NCBI RefSeq assembly: GCF_000293885.2
Contig: NZ_CP010945.1
Location: 4,422,001-4,486,000, forward strand
DNA: 64,000 nucleotides
Source: Pseudomonas fluorescens NCIMB 11764
Lineage (GTDB): Bacteria > Pseudomonadota > Gammaproteobacteria > Pseudomonadales > Pseudomonadaceae
Direction: 5' to 3'
Shown here piece after piece: positions 16,713 to 25,287 of the stretch. Position 1 is the first letter of the stretch. Every line of letters starts with the position of its first letter. The notes beneath the pieces are model-generated. The model worked only from the letters and a program-made list of their open reading frames with translations. It had not been told where the DNA came from and ran no database searches. Made by a program: the position numbers and the translations under genes.

Positions 16713-17666
16713 TCAGCTTAGAAGGCGGATCGGCGTTCCAGCAGACCAGGCCTGAATATCCTCGATCATCTGCGAAAAGAACTGATGGTAATTCTGCTGG
16801 CTGACATACCCGACATGCGGCGTCGCCAGCACATTCTCCAATGTCCTGAACGGGTGATGAGCCGGTAAGGGCTCCAGCTCGAACACATCCAGCGCTGCCC
16901 CGGCCAGGCGCTGTTTCTGCAACGCCTTGATCAGCGCTGCTTCATCGACAATCGGCCCGCGTGCGGTGTTGACCAGCAGCGCCGTAGGTTTCATCCAGTC
17001 CAGCGCCTGTGCGTCGACCAATCCACGGCTGCGGTCGCTGAGCACCAGATGCACGGAGAGCACGTCGGCCTGTTCGAACAGTTCCTGTTTGCTCACATAG
17101 GTCACGCCCACTTCGGCGGCGCGTTCGGCGGTCAGGTTTTCGCTCCAGGCGATCACTCGCATACCGAACACCTGGCCGAACTGCGCGACCCGCTGGCCGA
17201 TGCTGCCCAGGCCGAGAATCGCCAGGGTCTTGCCGTACAGGTCGCCCCCCAGGCCTTGTTGCCATTTTCCGGCGCGCAGGGCATTGGCTTCCACGACAAG
17301 GTTGCGGGTCGCGGCCATGATCAGCGCCCAGGTCAGTTCCGGCGCGGCGTGTTTGTAGCTGTCGGTGCCACTGACCTGAATGCCGAGAGCGGTTGCAGCT
17401 TTGAGGTCGAGCGCAGCGTTGCGCATGCCGCCGGTAACCAGCAGTTTGAGTTTCGGCAGACGCCGCAGCAGATCCTCGTCGAACCGGGTGCGCTCGCGCA
17501 TCACGCAGATGACTTCAAACTCACCCAGGCGTGCTGCCAGCGTCTCGTTGTCGGCCGGGTAATCATGGATAAAATCAACCTGGCCGATGGCGTCCAGCGC
17601 CGACCAGTCCACGACAGTGCGCGCCACATCCTGCCAGTCATCGATCACCGCAATCTGCACAGCCAT
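16713..17666 (-). CDS. D-2-hydroxyacid dehydrogenase family protein
   Basis: A 317-residue NAD(P)-dependent dehydrogenase of the D-isomer-specific 2-hydroxyacid family. The nucleotide-binding motif is ILGLGSIGQRVAQFGQVFG (about residues 149-167). Catalytic residues are visible as Arg in LVNTARGPIVDEAAL, Glu in FELEPLPAHHPFR, and His in TPHVGYVSQ. The N-terminal catalytic half contains VICVMRERTRFDEDLL. It is separated by 13 bases from the preceding hydrolase gene and likely shares its transcript. The substrate is unknown. Confidence 0.88.
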   Translation of the reverse strand: MAVQIAVIDDWQDVARTVVDWSALDAIGQVDFIHDYPADNETLAARLGEFEVICVMRERTRFDEDLLRRLPKLKLLVTGGMRNAALDLKAATALGIQVSGTDSYKHAAPELTWALIMAATRNLVVEANALRAGKWQQGLGGDLYGKTLAILGLGSIGQRVAQFGQVFGMRVIAWSENLTAERAAEVGVTYVSKQELFEQADVLSVHLVLSDRSRGLVDAQALDWMKPTALLVNTARGPIVDEAALIKALQKQRLAGAALDVFELEPLPAHHPFRTLENVLATPHVGYVSQQNYHQFFSQMIEDIQAWSAGTPIRLLS

Positions 17667-17679
17667 CAGCCTTACCTCA

Positions 17680-18702
17680 TCAACGAACGGGGTTGGTTTT
17701 GTTCAGCCAGGCGAGCAAGGCCTGGTGGAATTTCTGCGGTTCTTCCATCTGCGGCGCGTGGCCCATGCCGGGGAATTCCACCAGCGTTGACTGGGGAACC
17801 AGCTTCGCGACTTGTTTGCCGAGCACGTCGTAGTGACCGAGTTTTGCCTTGACCTCGGGCGGCGCGATGTCGCTGCCGATGGCCGTGGTGTCGGACGTAC
17901 CGATCAGCAACAGCGTCGGCATCTTCAGGTCCTTGAACTCGTAGTACACCGGCTGGGTGAAGATCATGTCGTAGATCAGCGCCGAATTCCACGCCACTTG
18001 TTTATGCCCCGGCCCTTTATTCAAGCCGGCGAGCATGTCCACCCAGCGATCGAATTCGGGTTTCCAGCGGCCGCCGTAATAAGTGTTGCGTTCATAGGTG
18101 CGGATGCCATCGGCGGTCAGTTTCAGCTCACGTTCGTACCATTGATCCACCGTGCGATAGGGCACGCCGAGGGCTTTCCAGTCTTCCAGGCCGATAGGGT
18201 TGACGAGGGCGAGTTGTTCAACCTGCTCGGGATATTGCAGTGCGTAACGGGTAGCGAGCATGCCGCCGGTGGAATGCCCGAGCAGGGTCGCTTTCTGGAT
18301 GCCGAGGGCTTTGAGCAGTTGCTGGGTGTTGGTTGCCAGTTGCTGGAAGCTGTACTGGTAGTTGTCCGGTTTGCTGGAGGTGCAGAAGCCGATCTGGTCC
18401 GGTGCGATGACGCGGTAGCCGGCGTCACTCAAGGCCTTGATCGAAGTGTCCCAGGTGGCGCCGCAAAAATTCTTGCCGTGCATGAGCACGATGCTGCGTC
18501 CGTTGGCCTTGCCATGGGCGGCAACGTCCATGTAGCCCATTTGCAGGGATTTGCCCTGGGACTCAAAGGCGAAATGCTTGATCGTGTAGGGATACTCGAA
18601 GCCTTGCAGCTCCGGCCCGTACTCCGGACCTTCGGCAGCGATGACGGGCAGTGCGGCGGTCAGCAGCAGGCTGGGTAGCCAACGGAAGCGGGCGAGGGGC
18701 AT
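17680..18702 (-). CDS. Exported alpha/beta hydrolase
   Basis: A 340-residue alpha/beta-hydrolase-fold enzyme with an N-terminal signal peptide (cleavage predicted near VIAA/EG), so it probably works in the periplasm. The nucleophile elbow is LLGHSTGGM, the oxyanion region is IVLMHGKNFCGATWD, the acid probably lies in LIGTSDTTAIG, and the catalytic His is in GMGHAPQMEEP. It precedes the hydroxyacid dehydrogenase gene by 13 bases. The substrate cannot be inferred; relatives are often annotated simply as hydrolases. Confidence 0.87.
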   Translation of the reverse strand: MPLARFRWLPSLLLTAALPVIAAEGPEYGPELQGFEYPYTIKHFAFESQGKSLQMGYMDVAAHGKANGRSIVLMHGKNFCGATWDTSIKALSDAGYRVIAPDQIGFCTSSKPDNYQYSFQQLATNTQQLLKALGIQKATLLGHSTGGMLATRYALQYPEQVEQLALVNPIGLEDWKALGVPYRTVDQWYERELKLTADGIRTYERNTYYGGRWKPEFDRWVDMLAGLNKGPGHKQVAWNSALIYDMIFTQPVYYEFKDLKMPTLLLIGTSDTTAIGSDIAPPEVKAKLGHYDVLGKQVAKLVPQSTLVEFPGMGHAPQMEEPQKFHQALLAWLNKTNPVR

Positions 18703-18787
18703 GGGTAAACTCCACAGGAAATCGGCCGATGCTGGATCGGCATGATTAGGGCGACATTAAACACAGGCAATCGCGGCGAATGATCGT

Positions 18788-19222
18788 TCAACTCATCCAG
18801 CCCAGGGTCGCCAGGGCCAGTACGCCATAGCGGGCGCCTTTGGCAATCGTCACAATCACAAGGAAGCGCCCGAGCGGCTCGCGCATCACCCCGGCGACCA
18901 GGGTCAGCGGATCACCAATAACGGGTACCCAACTCAGCAACAGTGACCAATGGCCGTAGCGCTGATAATGAATCCGGGCCTTTTCCAGATGCAGCGGGCT
19001 GACCGGAAACCAGCGCCGGTCGCGAAACCGCTCGATACCGCGCCCCAGCCACCAGTTGAACAGCGAGCCGAGGACATTGCCCAGGGTCGCGACCGCCAGC
19101 AGCGACCAGAGCCAATACTGCTTGCTGAGCAACAACCCCACCAGCAGTGCTTCGGACTGCAACGGCAACAGGGTCGCCGCACCGAATGCGGCGAGGAACA
19201 GGCCGATGTACGCACCGAACAT
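18788..19222 (-). CDS. YqaA-family small DedA-like membrane protein
   Basis: A 144-residue membrane protein of the YqaA/SNARE-associated (DedA-like) group. It shows hydrophobic segments FGAYIGLFLAAFGAATLLPL and YWLWSLLAVATLGNVLGSLF, the conserved NWWLGRGIERF, and a C-terminal VIGDPLTLVAGVMREPLGRF that matches the DedA re-entrant loop. The ATG at 19222 shares its first base with the TGA stop of the DUF411 gene (TGATG), so translation is probably coupled; no good ribosome-binding site is present. A role in lipid or envelope homeostasis is possible but unproven. Confidence 0.85.
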   Translation of the reverse strand: MFGAYIGLFLAAFGAATLLPLQSEALLVGLLLSKQYWLWSLLAVATLGNVLGSLFNWWLGRGIERFRDRRWFPVSPLHLEKARIHYQRYGHWSLLLSWVPVIGDPLTLVAGVMREPLGRFLVIVTIAKGARYGVLALATLGWMS

Positions 19223-19668
19223 CAATGGGCAGCGTAGTCCGCCACCACCACATCAGTGCCGTCCTTTTTCAGGCCGATGACCTGATAAGCATCGCTCATG
19301 CCGTCCATTTCCATGCCCGGCGAACCCATCGGCATGCCCGGGGCCGCCACACCCAACAGGTCATCGCGCTTGCCCAGGGCCAGCACCTGATCGGCCGGGA
19401 CATGCCCTTCGACGAATTTGCCATTGATCAAAGCGGTGTGGCAGGACGCCAGGCGCGGTGGCACGCCGTGCTGTTGCTTGAATTCGCTCATGTTGGCTTC
19501 AACGTGATCCTCGACCTTGAAGCCGTTGGCCTCCAGATGGCTGATCCATTTTTTGCAGCAGCCGCAGTTGGCGTCGCGATGGACTTCGATCGGGATCAGG
19601 TCGGCGGCCTGGGCCAGGGAGGAAATGAACAGGGCGCTCAGGGCGACCAGACGAAGGTGGGTTCGCAT
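19222..19668 (-). CDS. DUF411 metal-binding secreted protein
   Basis: A 148-residue protein with a signal peptide (MRTHLRLVALSALFISSLAQ, predicted cleavage after AQA) and a DUF411 domain. The conserved core is DANCGCCKKWISHLEANGF near residue 35, and the distal LASCHTALINGKFVEGHVPA supplies another Cys and His. These thiols and a Met-rich tail (APGMPMGSPGMEMDGMSD) suggest binding of copper or a similar metal in the periplasm; DUF411 genes are often found with copper-resistance loci. The start at 19668 gives a proper signal peptide; an earlier in-frame ATG at 19698 adds ten residues. It is coupled to the yqaA-like gene. Confidence 0.87.
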   Translation of the reverse strand: MRTHLRLVALSALFISSLAQAADLIPIEVHRDANCGCCKKWISHLEANGFKVEDHVEANMSEFKQQHGVPPRLASCHTALINGKFVEGHVPADQVLALGKRDDLLGVAAPGMPMGSPGMEMDGMSDAYQVIGLKKDGTDVVVADYAAH

Positions 19669-19774
19669 GGGCAATATCTCGACTCGGAGGATGGTCAAAA
19701 AAGAGGCATTTTGACTGCTTTAGCCCGTAACGAGGCAAGAGATTGTTTCGAAGTGATACCGCCAGGCGGGCTTT

Positions 19775-19907
19775 TGTGGCGAGGGAGCTTGCTCCCGCTC
19801 GCCTGCGCAGCAGGCGCAAACCAGGTTGCGCGATTTAACTGCTAGCACCGCGTTGAATGCCAAGGCGGCCGCTTCGCAGCCCAGCGGGAGCAAGCTCCCT
19901 CGCCACA
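19775..19907. repeat. REP inverted pair, family B
   Basis: The arms TGTGGCGAGGGAGCTTGCTC and GAGCAAGCTCCCTCGCCACA surround a 90-base middle with a weaker inner pair. It lies between the DUF411 gene's upstream side and the chemoreceptor 3' end. Related copies lie at 37674 and 43003. Confidence 0.92.
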
Positions 19908-19925
19908 GGGAGCTGCGTTCACCCA

Positions 19926-21917
19926 TCAGCGGACTTTGAACCGCCCCATAATCGCACTCACGCGACTATTGGCCTCCAGCAACTGCCGGGTATTGAGCTC
20001 ACTCGCCTGACCGCTTTTCACCAATTCATCCACCATGTGGCGGATTTGCACCATGCTGCGGTTGATCTCTTCGGTCACGGCACTCTGCTGTTCTGCGGCG
20101 GTGGCGATCTGGGTGCTGAGGCTGTTGATGTGGCTGACAGAACCGGCCATTTCATCCAGCCCGGTGTTGACGCGAGCCGTCGCATCGGCCGCCGACTGGC
20201 AGCTGGCCTGAGTGTTTTCCATGGCGCTGACCGACGAGCTCACGCCTTGGGTCAGGCGGGTGAGCATCTCGTTGATTTCCGACGTGCTGGCCTGGGTGCG
20301 AGCGGCGAGGGCGCGAACTTCATCGGCCACCACCGCAAAACCGCGTCCCTGCTCACCGGCGCGAGCGGCTTCGATGGCGGCGTTGAGGGCCAGCAGGTTG
20401 GTTTGCCCGGCGATGGCGCCGATCACCCCGAGAATCTCGGTGATGCGCTGGGCGTCCTGTTGCATGCTTTCGACTTTATGCGTGGCGCTGGCCACTTCGT
20501 CGATCAGCGCGATCACACTGCTGGAGGCTTCGCCCACGACCACCCGTGAACGGTCGGCGTTTTCGTTGGCGCGTTGGGTGAACGCAGCGGTTTCAGCCGC
20601 ATTCTGCGCCACGCTTTCGGCAGTGGAACTCATCTCGGTGATGGCGGTGACAGTCTGGTCGGTTTCCGACGCGTGGCGCACCAGGATCTGGCTGGTGTGC
20701 GCGGACGTGCGTTGCAGGTTATCGAGGCTGGACGCCATGGCGCCGGTGGCCTGGGTGACTTCGCCGATCATGTTTTGCAGGTACGCGATGAAGGCATTGA
20801 CCGAGTGGCCGATGGCGCCCAGTTCATCTTCGGCGCGGATGGTGATGCGTTTGGTCAGGTCGGCGTCACCGGCCGACAGCGCGTCGATATTGGCCTTCAG
20901 CGCTTTCATGCGCTGGATCAACTGGCGGATCGCGTAGATTTGCAGCAACACCAGCAGGATCACCATCGGGATTTGTAGCAGGCTTAGCGTGCTGAGCACG
21001 TCGTCGCGCTGGGCCGTGATCAGTTTGGTCGGCAGGGCGGTGGCAAGGAACCACGGCGTGCCTTCGATCGGGCGCATGAAGAAGGTGCTGGCTTCGCCGT
21101 TGTTGTCGAACTCGACGCGCTGCGATCGATCACGGTTTTGCAGGCCGGCCTTCACTTGGCTGGCGAAGGGCGAGTTACCGGCCAGTTCGCTGATGTTCTT
21201 CAGCACGATTTGCCCGCTGATGCGCGAGCTGTTGCTGATGATCTTGCCGTCGGACTCGACGATCAGCATTTCCGCGCCCAGGTCTTTTTCCTTGCGTGCC
21301 ACCAGGTCATTGAAGAAACCCAGGGTCACGTCAATGGTTGATACGCCATACGCCGCGCCGTTTTTCTGAATGGCCATGGCGCAGTTGGTGCGCGGCTCGG
21401 CGCTGGCATCATCCTTATAGGCCGCGGCCCAGGCGCATTGTCCGCGCGGGGTCTGCATGCCGCCCTTGTACCAGGTCTGGTCGTAATAGTTGGGCGCCGC
21501 GTCACTGTTCCAGAAGGTGTTCACCGCCAGCTTGCCCGAGGCATCGCGGTGCCAGAAGGTGCTGAATTTGTTGCGCCCGGCTTCACGCTGGCCGGGCAGG
21601 GGCCAGATGCCGCCGCCGAAGACTTTCAGCTCCCCGTATTGATCGACCAGGCCCGGCAGAACGGTGTCGATGGCGGCGCTGTCGAGCAGAGGAATGGTCT
21701 GGGTAATGCTGCGCTGCTGCGCCTGAACCTTGTTCAGTTCGCCCTGGATTTGCTCGGCGACTTCAGCGATGCGATTGAGGGCCACTTGTTCTTCGGTGTG
21801 GCGAAGTTTCGGCGCTACCAATTGGCTGATGCCGACTACGGTGAGAATAGACAGCAGCAGAATGAACAGGACCAGAAACAGTGTGTAGCGAGCCTGAATG
21901 GTGCGGAATGCGGGCAT
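19926..21917 (-). CDS. Methyl-accepting chemotaxis protein with dCache-type sensor
   Basis: A 663-residue transmembrane chemoreceptor. A first membrane helix (about residues 12-34, [20 protein letters not shown]) is followed by a long periplasmic double-Cache-like domain (about 40-305, with [20 protein letters not shown] and YDQTWYKGG), a second helix (about 305-330), HAMP, and a cytoplasmic signalling domain whose hairpin tip contains [19 protein letters not shown]. It ends in AIMGRFKVR, without a visible CheR/CheB pentapeptide tether. The dCache layout suggests direct binding of a small ligand such as an amino or organic acid; the ligand is not readable from sequence. Confidence 0.92.
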   Translation of the reverse strand: MPAFRTIQARYTLFLVLFILLLSILTVVGISQLVAPKLRHTEEQVALNRIAEVAEQIQGELNKVQAQQRSITQTIPLLDSAAIDTVLPGLVDQYGELKVFGGGIWPLPGQREAGRNKFSTFWHRDASGKLAVNTFWNSDAAPNYYDQTWYKGGMQTPRGQCAWAAAYKDDASAEPRTNCAMAIQKNGAAYGVSTIDVTLGFFNDLVARKEKDLGAEMLIVESDGKIISNSSRISGQIVLKNISELAGNSPFASQVKAGLQNRDRSQRVEFDNNGEASTFFMRPIEGTPWFLATALPTKLITAQRDDVLSTLSLLQIPMVILLVLLQIYAIRQLIQRMKALKANIDALSAGDADLTKRITIRAEDELGAIGHSVNAFIAYLQNMIGEVTQATGAMASSLDNLQRTSAHTSQILVRHASETDQTVTAITEMSSTAESVAQNAAETAAFTQRANENADRSRVVVGEASSSVIALIDEVASATHKVESMQQDAQRITEILGVIGAIAGQTNLLALNAAIEAARAGEQGRGFAVVADEVRALAARTQASTSEINEMLTRLTQGVSSSVSAMENTQASCQSAADATARVNTGLDEMAGSVSHINSLSTQIATAAEQQSAVTEEINRSMVQIRHMVDELVKSGQASELNTRQLLEANSRVSAIMGRFKVR

Positions 21918-22083
21918 GGAGCCGGGTCCTTTTTAGCAGCGTTCTTATTGGGAAATTTCGGCGCTTCAAAGGGCTATCGGCCTGCATATGCGGAGCTTTA
22001 GGTACGATCGTGCAAGCTAGGGGCGAGGTGACGGGCGGTGGAGTGACCGGCCCGTTCAGGCAACCGAACGGGCCAGGTGCAGA

Positions 22084-23079
22084 TCAACGGTCCAGCAACT
22101 TCATGACTTCTTCGGGGTAACGCAAACCGGCCGTGGCATTCGCCGGGAAGATGGCTTCCAGCGCGTGCAACTCTTCGCGGCTCAGTTTGACCTCCAGCGC
22201 CGCCACGTTCTCCTCCAGGTACTTACGTTGTTTGGTCCCCGGAATCGGGATCAGGTAATCCCCCTGAGCCAGCACCCACGCCAACGCGAGTTGACCCGCC
22301 GTTACGCCTTTTTCCGCCGCCAGGTCCTGAACCTGCTGCACCAGCAATAGATTTTTCGCAAAGTTGTCGCCCTGGAACCGTGGACTGAAACGACGGTAGT
22401 CGTCTGCCGCGAAATCATCCGGGCTTTTCAGTGCGCCAGTCAGAAAACCGCGGCCCAACGGGCTGTACGGGACAAAGGCGATGCCCAGCCGCTGACACGT
22501 GGCCAGACAACCGTTTTCTTCCTGGTCGCGGCTCCACAACGAGTACTCGCTTTGCAGCGCACTGATCGGATGGACCTTGTTCGCCCGTTCCAGTGTCGCC
22601 GCCGAGGCCTCGCTCAATCCCAGGTAACGCACCTTGCCGGCCTTTACCAGTTCGGCCATGGCACCGACCGTTTCCTCGATAGCCACTTGCGGGTCGATAC
22701 GGTGCTGGTAATACAAGTCCAGGGTCTCGACACCGAGGCGCTTGAGGGTGCCGTCGATTGAGGCGCGAATGTAGTCCGGACGGCCGTTGACCCCGCGGGC
22801 GCTCGGATTCGCCGGGTCGCGCACGATGCCGAACTTGCTCGCCAGGAACACGTGATCGCGCTTGCCGACGATGGCTTTGCCGATCAGTTCCTCATTGGTA
22901 TGCGGGCCGTACATGTCGGCGGTGTCGAGCAGATTGATGCCCAGTTCCAGCGCCCGGTGCAGGGTTGCCGTGGCCTCGCGGGTGTCGACGCCGGTCGTGT
23001 AGAAATCGGTCATGCCCATGCAGCCCAGGCCGATGGCACTGACCTGTGGACCGTTCTTGCCCAGTTGACGTGTTTGCAT
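22084..23079 (-). CDS. Aldo/keto reductase (YajO/Tas-like, AKR13 type)
   Basis: A 331-residue NADPH-dependent oxidoreductase of TIM-barrel fold. Catalytic tetrad residues are visible: Asp and Tyr in [18 protein letters not shown], Lys in [10 protein letters not shown], and His in [15 protein letters not shown]. The C-terminal cofactor loop is [16 protein letters not shown]. The start at 23079 ([13 protein letters not shown]) has GGGAG upstream; a longer frame to 23157 lacks support. The divergent LysR-type gene begins 117 bases away, a usual arrangement for regulator and target. The natural carbonyl substrate is unknown. Confidence 0.9.
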   Translation of the reverse strand: MQTRQLGKNGPQVSAIGLGCMGMTDFYTTGVDTREATATLHRALELGINLLDTADMYGPHTNEELIGKAIVGKRDHVFLASKFGIVRDPANPSARGVNGRPDYIRASIDGTLKRLGVETLDLYYQHRIDPQVAIEETVGAMAELVKAGKVRYLGLSEASAATLERANKVHPISALQSEYSLWSRDQEENGCLATCQRLGIAFVPYSPLGRGFLTGALKSPDDFAADDYRRFSPRFQGDNFAKNLLLVQQVQDLAAEKGVTAGQLALAWVLAQGDYLIPIPGTKQRKYLEENVAALEVKLSREELHALEAIFPANATAGLRYPEEVMKLLDR

Positions 23080-23196
23080 GAAATCAGCTCCCTGTGAATG
23101 TGACGTCCATTGTCGACCTCGACAGAAACGAGATAAACCGGCTAAAACTGCTATCACTATTCATGATTTCTAAATAATAAGTCGGTGCAAACAACA

Positions 23197-24120
23197 ATGG
23201 ATCGTTTCAACGCCATGCGCGTGTTCACCCGAATCGTCGAACTGGGGGGCTTTGCCAAAGCAGCGGACAGCCTGCAAATTCCCCGTGCCTCGGTGACCGT
23301 TCTGATCAAGCAACTGGAAAGCCATCTGGGGGTGCAACTGCTGCAACGCACTACGCGGCAGATCAGCCTGACGCTCGACGGTGCCGCCTATTACCCGCGT
23401 TGCGTGCGGTTGCTGGCAGATCTTGAGGAAACCGAAGCGGTGTTCTCCGCCGCACGGCACAACCCCAAAGGTCTGTTGCGCGTGGACATGCCCGGGGGCA
23501 TCGGGCGGTTGGTGGTGATCCCGGCATTGCCGCAGTTCACCGCCCGCTATCCCTTGATCGAACTGGAGATCGGTTTGAATGACCGGCCTGTCGACCTGAT
23601 TCGCGAAGGTGTCGATTGCGTATTGCGCGGCGGCGCGTCGCTCGATGATTCACTGGTGGCGCGGCCGCTGGTCATGCTGGATCAGGTCACTTGCGCCAGC
23701 CCCGATTACTTGCAGCGTCATGGCACGCCACAGGGTTTGGCCGATCTGGCGGGGCATCAGATGGCGGAGTACGTCGCCAGCAACGGCAAACGCTATGGGC
23801 TGGAATTTGTCGTCGATGGGCAGGTACAACCGGTCAGTCTGCCCAGGCAAGTCTCGGTCAACAGTGCCGATGGTTACCTGGCGGCGTGCGAGGCCGGATA
23901 TGGGCTGGTGCAGGCGCCGTACTATCACGTGGCCCGGCGTATCAAGGAGGGTGGTTTGATCGAGGTGCTGAGAGAAGTGCCGCCACCGGGGATGCCGCTG
24001 ACGGCGCTTTATCCTCCCCACCGTCAGTTGTCGCGGCGGGTAAGGGTGTTCGTTGACTGGATGATCGAGCTTTGCGCGCAGCCGGGAAATGACTTTTTCA
24101 GCCATCCGTCAGCTCGCTGA
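23197..24120 (+). CDS. LysR-family regulator divergent from aldo/keto reductase
   Basis: A 307-residue LysR-type transcription factor. The N-terminal winged helix reads MDRFNAMRVFTRIVELGGFA followed by KAADSLQIPRASVTVLIKQL, and the effector domain starts around residue 90 (LLRVDMPGGIGRLVVIPALP). It belongs to the CrgA-like group often paired with oxidoreductases. The ATG at 23197 was chosen because family members begin M-D-R-x-x-A-M; a GTG at 23185 adds four residues. It probably controls the divergent aldo/keto reductase gene. Confidence 0.88.
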   Translation: MDRFNAMRVFTRIVELGGFAKAADSLQIPRASVTVLIKQLESHLGVQLLQRTTRQISLTLDGAAYYPRCVRLLADLEETEAVFSAARHNPKGLLRVDMPGGIGRLVVIPALPQFTARYPLIELEIGLNDRPVDLIREGVDCVLRGGASLDDSLVARPLVMLDQVTCASPDYLQRHGTPQGLADLAGHQMAEYVASNGKRYGLEFVVDGQVQPVSLPRQVSVNSADGYLAACEAGYGLVQAPYYHVARRIKEGGLIEVLREVPPPGMPLTALYPPHRQLSRRVRVFVDWMIELCAQPGNDFFSHPSAR

Positions 24121-24126
24121 AAATCC

Positions 24127-24267
24127 TCAGCGATGCTGGTAGTACCCCGGTCCGCCACGGCCGTCGTAATGGTGGCCGCCGTGCCAGCCGCCGTGGGGGA
24201 AAATAATGCAGCCGCTCAGGGAAAGCAGGGCAAGCAGGGGAATCAGCAGTGTGATTCGACGGAACAT
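24127..24267 (-). CDS. Small His/Gly-rich lipoprotein
   Basis: A 46-residue predicted lipoprotein: MFRRITLLIPLLALLSLSGC forms a signal peptide with an LSGC lipobox (Cys20), and the mature 27 residues are rich in Gly and His (FPHGGWHGGHHYDGRGGPGY). GAGG lies upstream of the ATG. Longer in-frame starts up to 24471 would destroy the signal peptide. The His-rich tail could bind metal, but no function is known. It ends 6 bases after the convergent LysR gene's stop. Confidence 0.7.
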   Translation of the reverse strand: MFRRITLLIPLLALLSLSGCIIFPHGGWHGGHHYDGRGGPGYYQHR

Positions 24268-24456
24268 TTCGAAATCCTCATGGTTATCGCCGCTATGAAG
24301 CCAAAAGGCTTCATCGGCTGTAACATGAGACCCCGTTTGCAGCGCCGCATCCCCGAAAAACGGTAGGGGCTTGGCATGCATCCGGATACAAACCGGATAC
24401 ATTTTCAGGTTCACGTTCAGGCTTATGTTTAAGCTTTTTGTTAAAGGAAAAGGGCA

Positions 24457-24645
24457 ATGACCCAGTCGCAACGTTTGAAATACTCGATTCTGATCTCCCT
24501 GGTGGTGCTGGGGATCATGTTTGGCCTTTCGTATTTGCAGAATGCCGGCGTCATCAGCGAAAAGCTGTTTCAGTACATCGCCATTGGCGTGGCGGTGATC
24601 GTGGTGGTGATCAATGGCGTGATGCGCCGCAAGGTCAAACCCTGA
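24457..24645 (+). CDS. Small two-helix membrane protein
   Basis: A 62-residue hypothetical protein with two hydrophobic helices (ILISLVVLGIMFGLSYL and YIAIGVAVIVVVINGVM) and a basic C-terminus (RRKVKP). AAAGGA stands before the ATG. I do not recognise a family; it looks like the many short inner-membrane proteins of Pseudomonas. Confidence 0.68.
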   Translation: MTQSQRLKYSILISLVVLGIMFGLSYLQNAGVISEKLFQYIAIGVAVIVVVINGVMRRKVKP

Positions 24646-24664
24646 GCGACGCCCGCCGACACGA

Positions 24665-25036
24665 TTATTCGCCGTGCAGAGCGGCGGCAGCCTGTGGATG
24701 CAGGCTGTAGCTCTTGTCCGCGTTCAGCGTAATCACGCCTTCGCTGCACAAGCGCTTCAACACTTCGCGGACACTGAGAAAGGACAGGGGAATATCCAGC
24801 TCCAGCAAGTGGCTGTGTACACCGCGCACCCCCAGGCTGCGGTCGCTGTCGGCGGCGGACAGCAAGGCATCGATGACTTTCAGGCGGATCAGGCTGGTGC
24901 GCAGGCCAAAGCTCTTGAGCAGAACCCGGATCCGTTCGTTGCCGTGACGTTCGGTACGCTGAGTGAACAGGCTCGAGCCTATGGAAGTGCCCATTGGTGC
25001 AGTGCTACCGTCCGTTGGCAGTTGCGAGTTGTACAT
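24665..25036 (-). CDS. Fur-like winged-helix protein lacking the metal-binding domain
   Basis: A 123-residue protein. Residues about 40-115 read like the DNA-binding half of the Fur family (IRVLLKSFGLRTSLIRLKVI, LLSAADSDRSLGVRGVHSHL, SFLSVREVLKRLCSEGVITL). The C-terminal dimerisation domain with its His/Cys metal ligands is missing, and Fur proteins are usually 135-160 residues. The start at 25036 (MYNSQLPTDG) has AAGGAG at ideal spacing; the frame continues to 25153 without a site. It is divergent from pvdQ, so a link to iron or zinc physiology is possible but unproven. Confidence 0.72.
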   Translation of the reverse strand: MYNSQLPTDGSTAPMGTSIGSSLFTQRTERHGNERIRVLLKSFGLRTSLIRLKVIDALLSAADSDRSLGVRGVHSHLLELDIPLSFLSVREVLKRLCSEGVITLNADKSYSLHPQAAAALHGE

Positions 25037-25196
25037 GCAAAAACTCCTTTTCAGAGCCTGAACCGGAAAGATGTGTTGGGTGCTCTTACTCAATAAGACG
25101 TACGAGCTACGCAAATCATGAAGGCTCGAATGTAGAAATTTTGTCGCCATCACGTCAGAAGCCTGTAAAGCCCTGCAGAAACACCCTCCAGCGCTC

Positions 25197-25219
25197 TAAA
25201 TTTTTGTCCTGAATTTCGT
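25197..25219 (+). promoter_or_regulatory. Possible PvdS (iron-starvation) promoter of pvdQ
   Basis: CTAAAT followed 15 bases later by CGT lies about 70 bases before the pvdQ start. This resembles the ECF-type iron-starvation box used by PvdS (TAAAT and CGT), although the spacing is one base shorter than the usual 16-17. The match to the longer conserved box is partial. Confidence 0.4.
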
Positions 25220-25287
25220 TCCTGTAAACAGGCCTATCGCGTGTGACACGCTGGGTGTGACCTTCGTTTATTCGATCAGGAGCGAGC

